Source: Glebionis coronaria
Lineage: Eukaryota > Streptophyta > Magnoliopsida > Asterales > Asteraceae
Length of the DNA: 64,000 nucleotides
NCBI GenBank assembly: GCA_025667525.1
Contig: CM046879.1
Coordinates: forward strand, 384,423,039-384,487,038
Reading direction: 5' to 3'
Both the position numbers and the translations under genes were made by a program. Of this stretch, positions 44,126 through 56,395 are shown piece after piece. The notes below the pieces were generated by a model, which searched no databases, was not told the DNA's origin, and saw only the letters and a program-made list of their open reading frames with translations. Positions within the stretch are counted from its first letter, which is position 1. Every line of letters begins with the position of its first letter.

Positions 44126-46139
44126 TCAAGGAATGATAAAGCGACACGGATCACCAAGTTTGGTTGGTAATTTCCTTAAGAGAACCGCGGAGAAATTCTT
44201 ATTAAGTTGGGTTTGAGCAATATCAAGTAGTTTTTCCTTATCACTTAGAAGATCTTTGAACATTTTAGCATATTTAGGCATGTGAGCGAGAGCCTCGACA
44301 AAGGAGATGTTGAAATTCAACTGTTTAAACATTTTAAGAAAGTTTGAAACTTGAATATCATCCTTATTCTTCAACTTCTCTTTCCTCAACCTTGAAGGAT
44401 AAGGTATGTCGGGTTGAGATGAAGTCTTTGGAATGGAATTCTCACTCACATCCTTGGGTGGTGGAGGGGTGGAAGTAGAAGGTGGAGGAATTGGTGAAGG
44501 GGGCTCGTTATCCTTTGTCACAATCACCGGAGTAGGTTTAGGAATCTCGGGTTGCTTATAACCTTTTCCACTTCGGGTGGTGATTGCTTTCATCTCCCCT
44601 CTTGGATTAGCAATGGTGTTACTCGAAAGAGAACCCGAAGTAGAGGGTTGATTACTTTGGAAGAAACTAGCCATCATATCCCTTAAGTCATTCGTTTGAC
44701 CACTTAAAGAGTTTCGCATGTCATTCCTAAGCTCATCTCGAATATCATTCCCTTGTTTCGCCATGTCACCTTTCAAGTTAATAATTTGGCTATTAATATT
44801 CTTCACCAGCGCGTCATTAGTCCTCATGTAAGTTTCAACCTCGTGATTATATGTTGTGGGTTGGTTGGGAGGAGGAGCTTGGTAAGCGGGTGATTGATAA
44901 GTGGGTTTTTGGTAAACTTGATTATTTCCTTGAGGTGGATATGGATTTCTTTGGGTTTGATATTGATTAGGAGCTCAAGGTTGGTTTTGATTGTTGCGAT
45001 TGAAGTTCTTTTGGTTTTGAGGAGGAAAACCCGGTGGTGAAAGAAAGTTGTTTGAATGATAACTTAGTAAATTGCGGTCACCTTGAGGACGAGCTTGATA
45101 GTCTCCCGTGGAAAAGGTACCATTAGCCGCACACATTTTCCGGATTGTCATGAGTAGAAGGACAATCAATGTATGAATGAGAACCCCCGAAAGTCTCACA
45201 AGAAGGTGTTACAGCTTTAACTTGCTGAAATTGGTTCGTAGCCATGGTTAAGAAATTTTTGTTCATCTCGGCTTTTTGGCGGGTGAGTTCGATTAACTAG
45301 GGGTTTGATGAAGTAGAAGAAACATTGGCCCTCGGGTTATTTCTTGAAGATGCGGATGAATCCCAACTTTTGTGATGAGTGGTCATGTTCTCTATAAGCT
45401 CTCTACACTCCTCAGGTCTTCTCTTCTTAAATGTACCACCGGCGGCAGCATTAATCTTATCACGATCATGAAAAGTTAAACCATTGTAGAAAGTATCAAT
45501 CAACGTGACGGGGAGCATATTATGATTAGGACAACGATCGATCAAGACATTATAACGTTCCCAAGCATCAAAAAGCGACTCATCAGGTTCTTGAGTGAAA
45601 CCACTTATTTGATTACGAAGACTAGTGACCATGGATGGTGGAAAGTAGCGCGACAAAATTTTTTGAGTCATCTCGTCCCATGTATGAATTGAGTTTTTAG
45701 GAAGACGATCAAACCATTTTTTGGCATGGTGGGATAAAGTGTGTGGAAAAATATTAAGGGGAAGAAAATCCATGGAAACACCGGGCAATTTCATGCTTTG
45801 AGTGACGGTTATGAATTTATCGAGGTGTTTGTTGGCATCATCATCCGGTAATCCGCGAAATGGAAAAGCGTTTTGAACTTGTTGGATCATGTGATGCTTC
45901 AACGAAAATTCGGGAGCCGTGATTTGCATCGGCGCAATCGGTCCTCCACGTCCGTTCATAGTTGGTTGACAAAGCTCCTCCATCGTACGATGGTCGGGTG
46001 GAGGGACATGGTTGTTGTTGTTGTTGTTGTTGTTATTCAAATTGGGGTGAGGTGGGTTGTTATTATTATTATGCACACCGGCCATATCTAAGTCTCTAAG
46101 AGTCTCGGGCTCAGAATAAGACGTAGATCGAGTACGCAT
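44126..46139 (-). pseudogene. gag: gag of element B
   Basis: Starts at 46139 with MRTRSTSYSEPETLRDLDMAGV, then poly-Asn tracts, then gag capsid blocks (DDDANKHLDKFITV, HTLSHHAKKWFDRLP, TWDEMTQKILSRYFPP, TFYNGLTFHDRDKI). An in-frame TAG at 45297 ends the first part. Downstream the knuckle-like CETFGGSHSYIDC lies in the same frame. A small indel near 45140 then shifts the frame, with stops at 44975 and 44126. The end has the conserved IPYPSRLRKEKLKNKDD linker and NFNISFVEALAHMPKYAKMF. The central Cys of the knuckle is Phe, so zinc binding is doubtful. Confidence 0.85.
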
Positions 46140-46320
46140 ACACTAAAATGAAATACAATATTTTTGGTTTTTTAATCTTTTTTATTTTTTTGGATTTTTG
46201 AAAATTTTATATTTTTTTAGGATTTTTAGAAATTTTTATGCTTGAAAATAACGTTCCCAAAAGAACGGATCCCAAAATCCAATTTTTCTCACTAAAAACC
46301 GTTAATCTTTACGAAAAGAG
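46140..46320 (-). other. 5' leader of element B with conserved hairpin
   Basis: On the minus strand, after the primer site, comes gattttgggatccgttc, with CGTTC/GAACG arms (46264-46268 and 46253-46257) at the same place as hairpins in elements A and D. A/T-rich sequence follows up to gag. Confidence 0.6.
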
Positions 46321-46335
46321 CCGGCAACGGCGCCA
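46321..46335 (-). other. Primer-binding site of element B
   Basis: The minus strand reads TGGCGCCGTTGCCGG, the Asp-tRNA type, two bases after the LTR end. Confidence 0.9.
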
Positions 46336-46337
46336 TT

Positions 46338-48430
46338 TGATTTAATGGTATTTGTATGTGTGTGTTGTTCTCTTAGTGTTGTTCGTACTCGATTCAATTC
46401 GAACTGATCACGGTTTAGGGTGGAATTATTGGTGTTGGTCACTAAAAGGGGGAACTTTTGATTATCTAAGTCTACTAATAATATAAACGTAAAAGCTATT
46501 AAAAATAAAGAAGAATGTCTAACCTTGATTGCTTAACCAGAGTGAATGCTGCACAGTAGATCAAAGTGAAAATAACAAAAGGTAATTATCAATTTTTTTA
46601 AAAGGTGAAAATGTAAATGTTGTTGAGTAAAAATGAAAACTTTAAAAATTAAACTAAAAATTAAGATTTAAAAATAAAAGATGACAAATTAAAACTTTTA
46701 AAGTAAATTTGAAAACTTAAAACTTTATAAAAATGCAAACTTGAAATTTAAAATAAGGTAAAACAAGTAAAAGAATTAAAATAATACTTAAGGAAAATGG
46801 CGGGAAAATTAAAAGTTTAAAAGTTTAAAAGTAAAACATGAAACCAAAAACCAAACCTAAGTCGGAATGCACGTACAAAACCTAATCCGGAATACAGATA
46901 ACTCACTTAATTCGAAATCCAGGTTTCTATTTAATTCGGAATACAATCATTGACCTAATTCAGAATCAAAATCCACACATAGTTCGGAATGTGGCCAAGC
47001 TCCTAATCCGGAATCTTTATCACAAACTCAGTTCGGAATATTAACTCTTAACATAGTTCGGAATACCCAATCCCAAACCTTATTCGGAATCTACAATTCA
47101 AATGTTATTCGGGAAACAGGAATTTGAACCTAATTCGGAATCCACGAACTCCACTTAATTCGGAATGTATGATTGGGACACAATTCGGAATGAAGATTCC
47201 GGATACGAATCCGGAATATGCAAGGAACTAATCCGGGATACGTGAGTCACACACTTTATTCGGAATCGTTTGTTTGCACGTAATCCGGAATATGGAATAA
47301 GCATACAATCCGGGATCTCAATCCCACACACAATTCGGAATCTGGTTTAATAGCTAATTCGGGAAATGAAATGTTTGTTTTGGAGGGAAAACAAGGGCTA
47401 AGTCGGAATATAGGGTTGCAACTAATTCGGGAAAAGAGGGTTTTTAAAATCCGAATTAAACCAAAATAAGCAAAAATCAAATAAGCACTTACCAAAAGTT
47501 AAACCAAGTCATTTTTTAGAAAAATCTAATAAGACAATTTAAAAACTTTTAAAAACACTAAATAATCAAATTATTTAAAATCACTTTTTATAAAAATATT
47601 ATCTACCAAAATCAACTTATTTAAAAACTAGAAAACATAAAAATTAAGCAATAAGCACAATAATCTAAAAACCTCAAACACACCAAATCAATAAGCACAA
47701 TCCAATAAGCAAATCAATCACACAATCAACAAGATAAAATCAACTACATGATTAAAGAGACAAAATAATAGATTATGATTAAGAAAGGTAGAATGAGAAT
47801 TAATTAAAAACTTGATTAGATTGAAGATTAAGATTCAAGATTACAAAATTAAGATGAAAGATTAATAAACTTGAAAGAAAAGCTAGAGAGAGAAAAAGTA
47901 AACACACACTAATTACCTACTAAACTTAAAGAAAAATAAAGACTACTAAAATTAAAGACTAGCCCTTAATGACATATTTAGGAGACTATATATAGGGGAA
48001 GGGAAAGGTGTTGTTTCCTTCTTCTTTATTCTTGTCTTCTCGTCTTTTAAATTAACTCGTCTTTCTCGACTTTGTCTCAGGATTAGTCGAATGATAACTT
48101 GAACTCGTCTTCTAATTTTATTCTTTTAGTAGACTTGGTTCTTCGACTTTGTTAAACTTCGTCTTTAGACTTTTTCTTCGATAAATCTTTAGAATAGGCA
48201 TTTGACTTCCGTTCTCCTTGCACTTTTGATCTTTTGACTTCGTCTTTTGTCTTTTTCTTCGATAAAAGCCCGTGAAAGCCCGTGTTTTCTCCCTTTTCAC
48301 ATTTATGTCATAAAACACAATAAAAATACAAACCACGCATAATTCCGCCTTTTATGACATTAAATACATGTTTTGGTCTTGTTATTATTAGAAATAAGTG
48401 GTAAGAGGATAAGTGTTTTCACACTTATTA
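46338..48430 (-). repeat. 5' LTR of element B
   Basis: 2093 bp, TAATAAGTGTG...TTAAATCA on the minus strand. The outer end is confirmed by AGTAC at 48431-48435. The CGGAAT motif array is at 46855-47410. Confidence 0.9.
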
Positions 48431-48435
48431 AGTAC

Positions 48436-48679
48436 CATGAGTTGAACTAGTCTTGCATGGAGCAAGAGGAGGTGAAGGTGATGAACAAATGAGAATTAGA
48501 TTAATCTCATTCTTGGGTGTAAGAAAAGATGAAGAACCCTTGTTTAGGTATCGTAATATTGATCTCAAGGCTCTTTTTGGTGGAAGAGTGTTTGCAAGAT
48601 TTGAGGACCTTGTGGATACCATGGTTGTGTGTTTAGGTTTAGAAAGGCTTAGAGGATGAAGAAGAAGAATAACCAACAA
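48436..48679 (-). pseudogene. N-terminal part of the unknown ORF interrupted by element B
   Basis: Minus-strand frame open from 48679. A likely start is the second Met (about 48620, MVSTRSSNLANTLPP), with a plausible context ACCATGG. Ser/Pro-rich, basic, no recognised domain. It reaches the AGTAC target and continues in frame at 33667. The opening MVSTRSS is reminiscent of the basic N-termini of retroelement ORFs, but that is weak evidence. Confidence 0.45.
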
Positions 48680-49195
48680 TGGTTTAAGAAGGAAAGAGGA
48701 TGATCCAAAGAAGTAACGTGTTAAAAATGTTTTAGGTGAATAATGAAACTTGCTAGGCTTAATTGGGAAAAAGCTAGTTTTTAGAAAAAGTTTTATCCAT
48801 GTTTAAATTTTTTAGAGAAAATAGTGTAAAGCAAAGTTTCTGTCAAAATTTAAACCTACGGTTCCTTAAACATACCCACAGTTCCATATATATAAAGAAC
48901 CGCTGGTATTTAAAGATCCGCGTACAAAAGCCCTTAAAAATGTGTCTTCTAGCATTTTTCACAAGCCCATATTTTAAACCTTAGTTTATCAAGCTAAAAT
49001 AGATTACCAACCAAAATCTAGATAGCTAACTAACACATAAATGCACATAATCATGTAAATTGAAAGTTCAATCACATGAAACAAGTTTGAGGATTAAAAT
49101 TGAAACAACCAAAACAGTTAAATGTTAAATGTTACACAACAAGATCTAAAAGCTACAAGAAATGACGATCATGGTACCGAAGAATAGTACTTCTA
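48680..49195. other. Non-coding flank upstream of the interrupted ORF
   Basis: About 500 bases, AT-rich, no ORF. Reading leftward it contains TTTATATATATGG (about 48890) about 250 bases upstream of the ORF, which could be a promoter. Nothing more can be supported. Confidence 0.3.
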
Positions 49196-50343
49196 TTCAC
49201 TCATTCTCTTGAACATTTTCTCAATGTGCCTAGATCCATCACTTGTATTCTCTAGAAGACAAATATTTTAGAAATAACGAGTTTCAAGATCAATGTCTTG
49301 AAAAGCAACAAAGGAGTTAGAGGAAGACACGAAGTTGTTTGACTCAAGAGGAGAACCATCAATGCATCTATACATTGATGGTTAAAGGTTAATCGGAGAG
49401 CTCATGTCGGTGTTGATTTTTATCTTATCCTTCCAAGAGGTCGATGAAGACTCACACTCAACACATGAGCTACTTCTCGATGAACATTTTATTCTTCACA
49501 AATTTTATACCTTGGCTCTTGTAGAAGGTTCCTTTCAATGGGACACATTGCACGATCAACAGAGCAATAAGATGAAACATTTAGAATAGGAACATCGTGA
49601 TCAACTCTTCTAAGAAGACGAGTAAGAAGCATAGCAAAGGGAAGACTAGATATAGACTTAAAGAGAACAAATCTAATCCTACTAGCGATGAAATACGCAA
49701 GCTTGTACGGGGTGGATGTAGAAACACAATACGACATATGTGCCAGATATGCCAGTACTTGATTACGGTTAACACCAAGACACATTGCGTTTTCCCTGAT
49801 GATTTCGGCCAATGTGATCATAAAATCATTAAGTTAGATAGTTAGTAATTCCCAAGGAGTGAGAACACGAATGTTTCCTTGAAAATAACCAAGAAGAGAA
49901 TGTTCACGCAATTTAGAAATAGATTTGGTAATAAACAAAGCAGAGGGAAGATCGGTCAATAGGGGCTGATTCCAAAGAGTCAATACTCCAAGAATCGGTG
50001 AACCTACAATGACCATTATATGGCACCTTGAGAATTTTACCAAATTCTTCAAGTGAGTATACAATGGGTTTCCCCTAAATGGAAAATCTTATAGATAAAC
50101 CATTATTGATGCACATTAAGGTAAACGAACTAAAGAACTCAATGAGAAAGGAAGGAAATATTGGCACATCAATATCAAGCAAACAATCAAAGCCAACAGA
50201 TTTCAACATGTAACGAGTGAGCTCAATCCCATCAAGATTGGATGAGACAACACGTCCTTCATGAAAGCAACGATTTTCTAAAGACCGAATAGTATTTTTA
50301 AGAGAATTAGATTGACACGAACTAGAAAGACTATGCATGTACA
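49196..50343 (-). pseudogene. Degenerate retroelement-like ORF (plant transposon ORF / Athila ORF1-like), N-terminus cut by element D
   Basis: Minus-strand coding remnants in sequence: CFHEGRVVSSNLDGIELTR (about 50240), FPSFLIEFFSSFTL, then after a stop KSISKLREHSLLGYFQGN (about 49890), and a frame from 49821 with EIIRENAMCLGVNRNQVLAYLAHMSYCV, ending near 49196 with KMFKRMSE. The layout (RVV-x-F-like entry, then a hydrophobic helix block, then LTPWELL) resembles the extra ORF of Athila-type elements that Pfam calls putative plant transposon protein. I am not certain of this. Several stops and frame changes make it a pseudogene. The LTR of element D starts at 50344. Confidence 0.4.
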
Positions 50344-52106
50344 TGATAGGTGTGAAAACACCCATCCTTTTACCACTTGTTTCTGGCTAAAACAAGACCA
50401 AAACACGTATTTAATATCACTTGTTTGGAATTATGCGTGGTTTTTGTGTTTATTGTGTTTTCAGAGTCAACCGGATGAATATTGAAGAAAACATGGGATT
50501 GCACGGGTTTTATCAAGTAAAAAGACTCAAGACGAAGTCTATTGTCCAAGAGATGCAAAAGATTTGAAGTCATTGTGCCTATTTGAAGATTTATCGAAGA
50601 ATAGAGCCAAAGATGGAAGATTCATATATGTCGAAGAACTCGAGTCTATTAAACAAAAGATTATAAGACGAGTTGGAATTATTCACCGACACTTCTCAAA
50701 ATCCAAAGTCGGAAACGTTTATTTAAAAGAAACGTAAAGACTAAAGAAGAAAGAAGAAAAGAAGCCCAAAACAAAGCCCATTCACAAGCCCACCATCACA
50801 AGAGACGCCTATATATATATGATTTTACTTCACATTTGGTAGTTAGTTTTTTGTTAGTTTTTAGTTTTTTCATTCTCTCTAGTTTTAGAGAGAGAAAGTT
50901 CTCAACTTTCTCTCACTAGTTTTCATCTTTCTCTCTTTCAAGATCAAACTTTTGTATTGTTTTTTATTAATCAAGTTTAAATTCAAGCTTTTAATCTTTA
51001 ATCTCATTCTACCTTTCTTTGATTTTGATTCACTTTTGGTACGAATTACTTATGATCCGTGTTGTTCATCTATGTTTTCGTGATTAAAAAGTTAATTTTT
51101 TTTATGTTTATTTGAGTCCTTTTATAAATAAGCATTAAGATCTTTGTGCTTATTGGCTTATTTGTGAGTTTAGCTTATTTACTTTTTAAAGTTTTCATAA
51201 AAAGTTCATCTTTTTATTGTGTGATTTAAAAGTTTGTTTAATATAAGTTTAGATAAGTTGTAATTTTAGCTTATTTAATCCGGTTCGTATTAGATTCGTG
51301 CTAGTTTAGGGTATTAGCTTATTCCATAGCTTATTACCTTGCTTATATCTCGGATCAAAAAGGCATCGGAAAGGGTTATAAACCCTTTTCCGATTTGTGT
51401 ATTCCGATCAGCAGCACTCCCCTTCATTCCGATCACCCGATCGGAAAAGGGTTTTAAAGATTCCGATTTGGTATGTTTATGATTATTCCGATTGCAACTC
51501 TTTTTCCCATATTCCGATTAGACTTAGTTTTGATTATTCCGACTGTGAAGTTTTTGATCATTCCGATTGCACCATTTTGTTCATATTCTGATTGCCTCCA
51601 ATTTTAAGATATTCCGATCTGAGCTTCTTGTCCATTATTCCGATTCGTACTTATTTTGAACATTTCGATTGGCTTTTCTTTGTACATTCCGAATACTTAG
51701 TGTTTATGATAAAAAAAAAAAATAAAAAATAAAAAAAAAGAAAAAAAAAAGAAAGTGGTGGAATTGAAGGGGAGACGAACAAACAAAAAGAAAGGGCATA
51801 AATTGTTTGTTTAATTTCTTGTTTTTGCAAAGTTCTCAAGTGTTAGTTTTATTAATTGTTCAAGTATTTTTCTAATCTTAACCTTTAGTTTTCAAGCATT
51901 TATTTTTAAACTCGTCTTTTTAGTTTAATCTTTTAAAGCTCTAATTTTACTCTTCGACACTTACTTATTTTCCATTAGCTTAAAATAGATAAACAAACCA
52001 ACACCTTTTTATTAACCAAGAACAAATCATTCCACTTAGAGCCGTGATCAATTCGAGGAGATACCGAGACAATATAATCTTAAACCCAATGAAAAGTTAT
52101 GTATCA
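50344..52106 (+). repeat. 5' LTR of element D
   Basis: 1763 bp, TGATAGGTGTG...TTATGTATCA, canonical TG...CA. It starts with a hairpin (GGTGT-GAAA-ACACC). The middle carries an ATTCCGAT motif array (51370-51690) and an A-rich run (51710-51760). The ORF-like frame 51651-51839 is low complexity and not supported. Confidence 0.85.
51366..51690 (+). repeat. ATTCCGAT motif array in the element D LTR, opening with a long hairpin
   Basis: About a dozen attccgat/attccgac words at 20-35 base spacing. At the left edge TCGGAAAGGGTT (51366-51377) and AACCCTTTTCCGA (51381-51393) form an inverted repeat with one bulged base. This matches, in the element's own sense, the array in the element B LTR. Confidence 0.75.
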
Positions 52107-52108
52107 AA

Positions 52109-52123
52109 TGGCGCCGCTGCCGG
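52109..52123 (+). other. Primer-binding site of element D
   Basis: TGGCGCCGCTGCCGG, Asp-tRNA type, two bases after the LTR end ...GTATCA. Confidence 0.9.
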
Positions 52124-52316
52124 CTCTTCTCGTTAAGATTAACAGTTTTTTGTGAGAACTTGGATTTTGGGATCCGTTCACCGTGAACGTTACTTTTTCA
52201 TAAAAACTTTCAAAAACCCTAAAAAATATAAACTTTTCAGAAATCCTAAAAAGAAAAAAAAACATAAAAAAGACAAAAATATTTCTTGTTTGCTTTGTTA
52301 GTTCTTTTGCAGGTGC
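52124..52316 (+). other. 5' leader of element D with conserved hairpin
   Basis: Includes gattttgggatccgttc followed by the arms GTTCA (52176-52180) and TGAAC (52184-52188), the counterpart of the leader hairpins in A and B, then an A-rich stretch up to the gag ATG. Confidence 0.6.
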
Positions 52317-53000
52317 ATGCGTACACGATCAACGTCTTATCAAGAGCCCGAGCCTCTCGAAGACTTAGACATGGCCGGTGTACAAAACAACAACAATAAC
52401 CTACCTCTCAACAACAATAATAACAACAACAATAACAATCCACCTCTCAACAACAATAATAACAACAACAATGAGCCTCTACCAGACAATCGCCCGATGA
52501 TTGAACTTCTGCAAGCCCATGTAGATGGCAACAATGATCCCATCGTCATACCCGCGATTGCAGCCAACAACTTTGAGCTCAAATCCGGTTTTATCCAGAT
52601 GGTCTCTGCTCAACCATTCTTGGGGTGTACCATTGATGATCCTCATGACCACATCAAGAGATTTCTGCAACTCACGAATACGGTCAATATCAATGGTGTT
52701 CCACAAGAGGTAATCCGTTTACAACTGTTTCCCTTTTCTTTAGAGGGACAAGCCCAGCATTGGCTTGCTAAGGAACCACCACAGAGTATTCTTACGTGGA
52801 CGGATTTGGAGACCAAGTTTATCAACTACTTTTTCCCACCCTCTCGTACTACCGCTTTGCGGAATGAAATTATCAATTTTGAACAAAAGTACGATGAGTC
52901 TTTTAGTGAATCTTGGGACCGTTTTAAAGACCTTTTGAGAAAATGCCCACAACATGGTTTTACCAAAGTGCACCAAATTAACACTTTTTATAATGGTTTA
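52317..53000 (+). pseudogene. gag: gag of element D, interrupted by element E
   Basis: 228 codons from MRTRSTSYQEPEPLEDLDMAGV, nearly the same N-terminus as element B gag, with poly-Asn tracts. Then come DDPHDHIKRFLQLTNT, FPFSLEGQAQHWLAKEPP, TWTDLETKFINYFFPPSRT and HQINTFYNGL. Element E starts immediately after the Leu codon of FYNGL (53000), exactly between codons. No stop lies in the preserved part, so it was intact or nearly so when E landed. About 340 more codons would be expected beyond E. Confidence 0.9.
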
Positions 53001-56000
53001 TGTGACAAATCTAACATTTTCAGGTAGTTAAATATTTTCTCGTATAATATTTTGAAACTTATTTTTGTGTTGGTTGACGAACTCACAATTTACGGATTTA
53101 AATTTGGGCTTACGTGCATAATTTGGCGTCTTTTACGACTAAACCGGAAACCTTAGGATTACGTATTTACGTTTTTGAACTCCGTTTTTGATGAGACAAT
53201 TTTTATTGGATTCGTTTTGTGACGGTGATTCATAATTTATAAAAACGTTTTTCGTAAAACGACCCGAGGGCACGCAAATCGAGAAAACTAGAATCGAGAA
53301 ATACCCGTAAACTAGTGAGATGGGACAAAACACTTTGCCCCATCCCACTAGCTTATATGGGACGGCATTGTGACACCACCACACATAGGTGGCACAAGAC
53401 TTAACTTGTTTATACAAGTGTAAGCTCATGCTTACACTTTAAGCTAAACTTCCACCAACTTAACAAAACCAACAAATGGTTTTCACTTAACCATTTCTTA
53501 CATGCAATTCACTCTCAAAACTCTCTCAACCTTCATCTTTGTGCCGTCCCAAATCAAGCCACAAACACCATCTTTGATCTCTTCTAACTACAAACCACAT
53601 GTTTACTAGTCCTATTAAGGTGTTTCCTTGAAACCTTGATCATTTGGTGGCCATATAACCAACTTTGGAGGTGATTTGCTTGTTTCCTAGGGCTGATTTT
53701 CCAACATATGATCTTGCTATTTGATGGTCTTGGAGATACTTGTTGTGTTCATCAAGTTCTTGCCTTCCTAAAACAAGAAATCCACTTGGATTGGTAAAGA
53801 AGATCATCCTCTACATTTTTCTCTTATTATTTTGTAAAGAACAAATGTATTTTCTTTCATTTTGTATATGTATATGATGTATATATGATGATAAAAATGT
53901 TGTGTGGGGATCAAGTGTTGATAAACATGCTTAAAAATGATGATAACCATAAGAAATGAAGCTAAAATCATGTCTAAATAGTTGGCTGTATAAAAACAGT
54001 AGATAACTAAATGAAGAACTGATAAAAATGCATGGTTTGATCTATTTACAGTAAAGTAGATGATGTTATACACATGTGAGAGTTGGCCATGCAATGGAAT
54101 CAAAATAATGAGTGAGATATGATCAAAACAAGTTAGGTGGTACAATCTGAATAAGCAGTTTTGTAGGGACTGTTAAGGCAACTTAAACTCAAAATGGGAA
54201 GTATCTATAGCTAAGTTATATTTAGCACATATCATGAAGAAGTTGTCATTTAAAAATGAGCTTCTAAGTCATTGTAGAACTCTAGATATGATAAAAATGG
54301 TGAATGTGAAGTTAAAAATCAGATTTTGGAAATAATGTTTATTATTATTATATAAGCACTCACTTTATAATTTATAAAATGTAAAGTATAAACCCACTAA
54401 CTTGTAAAACTTATTTATATAAATGTATAAAAGGTTAATTAAATGGGTAAAATATATAAATGGTGGTAAAAGTAATATTTATAAGTAATAAAAACTATAA
54501 ACTTGATTTTTACGACTTTTTCGGCTATCGCCGTGAAATTAACGTTTTTCATCAAATAAAACTTAGACGACCAAACCCGTCTAATGTAAAGTTTATAAAA
54601 GATATATACTGATGTATAAGTAACTAAGACAAGTAAAAACCGATAAAACCCGAACTATAAGAATTACGGACAATTACGAGCTAACTAAACCTATTAGACT
54701 AATAATTGGACTTAATAAGATAAATACTTGTAAAAAGAATTATTTGGGCTTAACCCAATAGGGCCCAACATGAAAAGTATATATACTGATCATATAAGTA
54801 TATAATGGGTAAAAACAAGTAAAAGAACTTATAAAAGACTTAATGAACTTAAAATAGGTAAAATCGGTAAAACTAGTGAACTAGTAAGACGATACTAAAA
54901 CGTAAACACTAAAATGAGTAAATGAGGATTTATAAACCCACTTGATCATCATCATATGTACAATAATCATATATATGTATATTGTTATTTTGATAAAAGT
55001 CATTGGACCGAGTCTAAGACCGATTATTATTTATATAGGTTTCCGTGACCGAAGCACGCCCGTAGCCGATAATCCGCCTTTCATTAACAACATGAGTTCA
55101 TAGCCTCGCACTCTTTTAAATGTTTTTATAAAATGATTTGTAAACCCGCGAGGGAGATAACATGCTAGATTTTTATAAATAGAACACAAGTAGTCCCGAT
55201 TGTATGCTTAATGAGATGGACCCGAATGATGCTATGACCCTATATTCGAGACTAAAAGGATTATTAGTAGTTAGGTTATGTCACTTAAAGTCCCATTAGC
55301 ATGAATTGTGAACTACCGGGATTTGGTAGACGCTTATGCATTTGATAGTACTATTTGGGGACGATCACCCCAGTTCGCGCCTTGACGGTTGATCCCCGTC
55401 GTACCACATTGATTGGTAAGCGAATTTATGTATGAGAAGATTCCATAGTGTGATTTTTGTGACGACACGCTAACTTAGATGGGCAAATTGTTTGTCGGGT
55501 TCGCGGCCCGCTGTTTTCACAGTAAGGTAACAATGTCATGCGGCTAATAATAATCCTACAATATACAACGTATGCTATAAGACATAAATAATAAACGATA
55601 ACGACGCTATTACGATGAATATATTACCTATCATGGTAATATAGAGACTACGGTCTCATGGACGGTTTTCAGATGTATGCTTGATTTATATATTGCCTGA
55701 CTAGCAATATGTGGACTTACTTCCGATATTATACTTGTGTTCTGATTTTAAATGATTGTAAATGATTGTTTTATATAACGGTTTTCATTAAACTCTATGA
55801 ATTCCCTCGGCATTCGCTGATATGATTTTTGCATGTTTTCTATCTCAGGTTCTTGAAGGTAATCCGGATGGAGATCGACTCTGATGGCCCACACTTAATA
55901 TTAAAAATGTTCATTCGATCTGTGTTTTGTAAACTTAATGACCTGTATAATTTGGGACCTGTTGTACACTTTTAAACCTTTTTATCGAATGAATGTTTGT

Positions 56001-56113
56001 TAAACCTTGTACAACCATTTTTATGTGTTGTCTATGATTGGAGTTATTGTGCTATCCCGTAACACTCTGAAAGACCCTTCCGCTGTACCGATACGAAAAA
56101 TGAGAGTGTTACA
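53001..56113 (+). repeat. 5' LTR of element E
   Basis: 3113 bp, TGTGACAAAT...GAGTGTTACA. The five bases before it are GTTTA (52996-53000), the expected target copy. Frames such as 53139-53429 and 53804-54145 recur in the 3' LTR as part of the repeat and are not taken as genes. Confidence 0.9.
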
Positions 56114-56116
56114 GTT

Positions 56117-56130
56117 TGGTACCAGAGCTC
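56117..56130 (+). other. Primer-binding site of element E (initiator-Met)
   Basis: TGGTACCAGAGCTC, three bases after the LTR end; it matches the 3' end of initiator-Met tRNA with few differences. Confidence 0.85.
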
Positions 56131-56395
56131 TCGTTATAGAGAACAAAAGATTTTAAAAACCAAGGTTTTGAACAAAACTTTTCAAAATCTTTTGACAATG
56201 AACATTTGAGAAAATATTTGAAAAATCTTTTGACTATAACGGTGCCAGAGATCTCCGACGTTACCAACAAGCCCTATTGAGAAGATATATATTTTGATAT
56301 ATATAATTTAATTTATATATATGTATATATATCGTGATTTCATTATGTAATTGTTTAACTAGTATGTTATCCTAATACGAGATAAATATATATAA

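Larger units (their letters stand above)
33673..48430 (-). mobile_element. Element B: complete, decayed Athila-type LTR retrotransposon, minus strand (14.8 kb)
   Basis: Direct LTRs (33673-35762 and 46338-48430) are flanked by AGTAC (33668-33672 and 48431-48435). On the minus strand the order is 5' LTR, Asp-type primer site, gag, protease, RT, RNase H, integrase, about 2.1 kb of untranslated region, purine tract, 3' LTR. Many stops and frameshifts mean it is inactive. A 2.6-kb copia derivative lies in RT. LTR ends on the minus strand are TA...CA. LTR divergence is roughly 3 percent by eye, the oldest of the complete elements here. Confidence 0.9.
50344..53000 (+). mobile_element. Element D: 5' part of an Athila-type retrotransposon, plus strand
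   Basis: LTR 50344-52106, primer site 52109-52123, leader, then gag from 52317. Its gag is cut at 53000 by element E, and the rest of D should lie beyond the window to the right of E. Five bases before the LTR (50339-50343, GTACA) are the expected target copy, but the partner is not in view. Confidence 0.85.

Noticed and set aside
52380..52490. CAA/AAC microsatellite as an independent repeat feature
   Set aside because: It is the in-frame poly-Asn tract of gag, also present in element B.
53139..54145. Minus-strand ORFs of 96 and 113 codons in the element E LTR, repeated at 62427-62717 and 63092-63433
   Set aside because: They recur only because the LTR is duplicated. They run antisense to the element and have no domain features.
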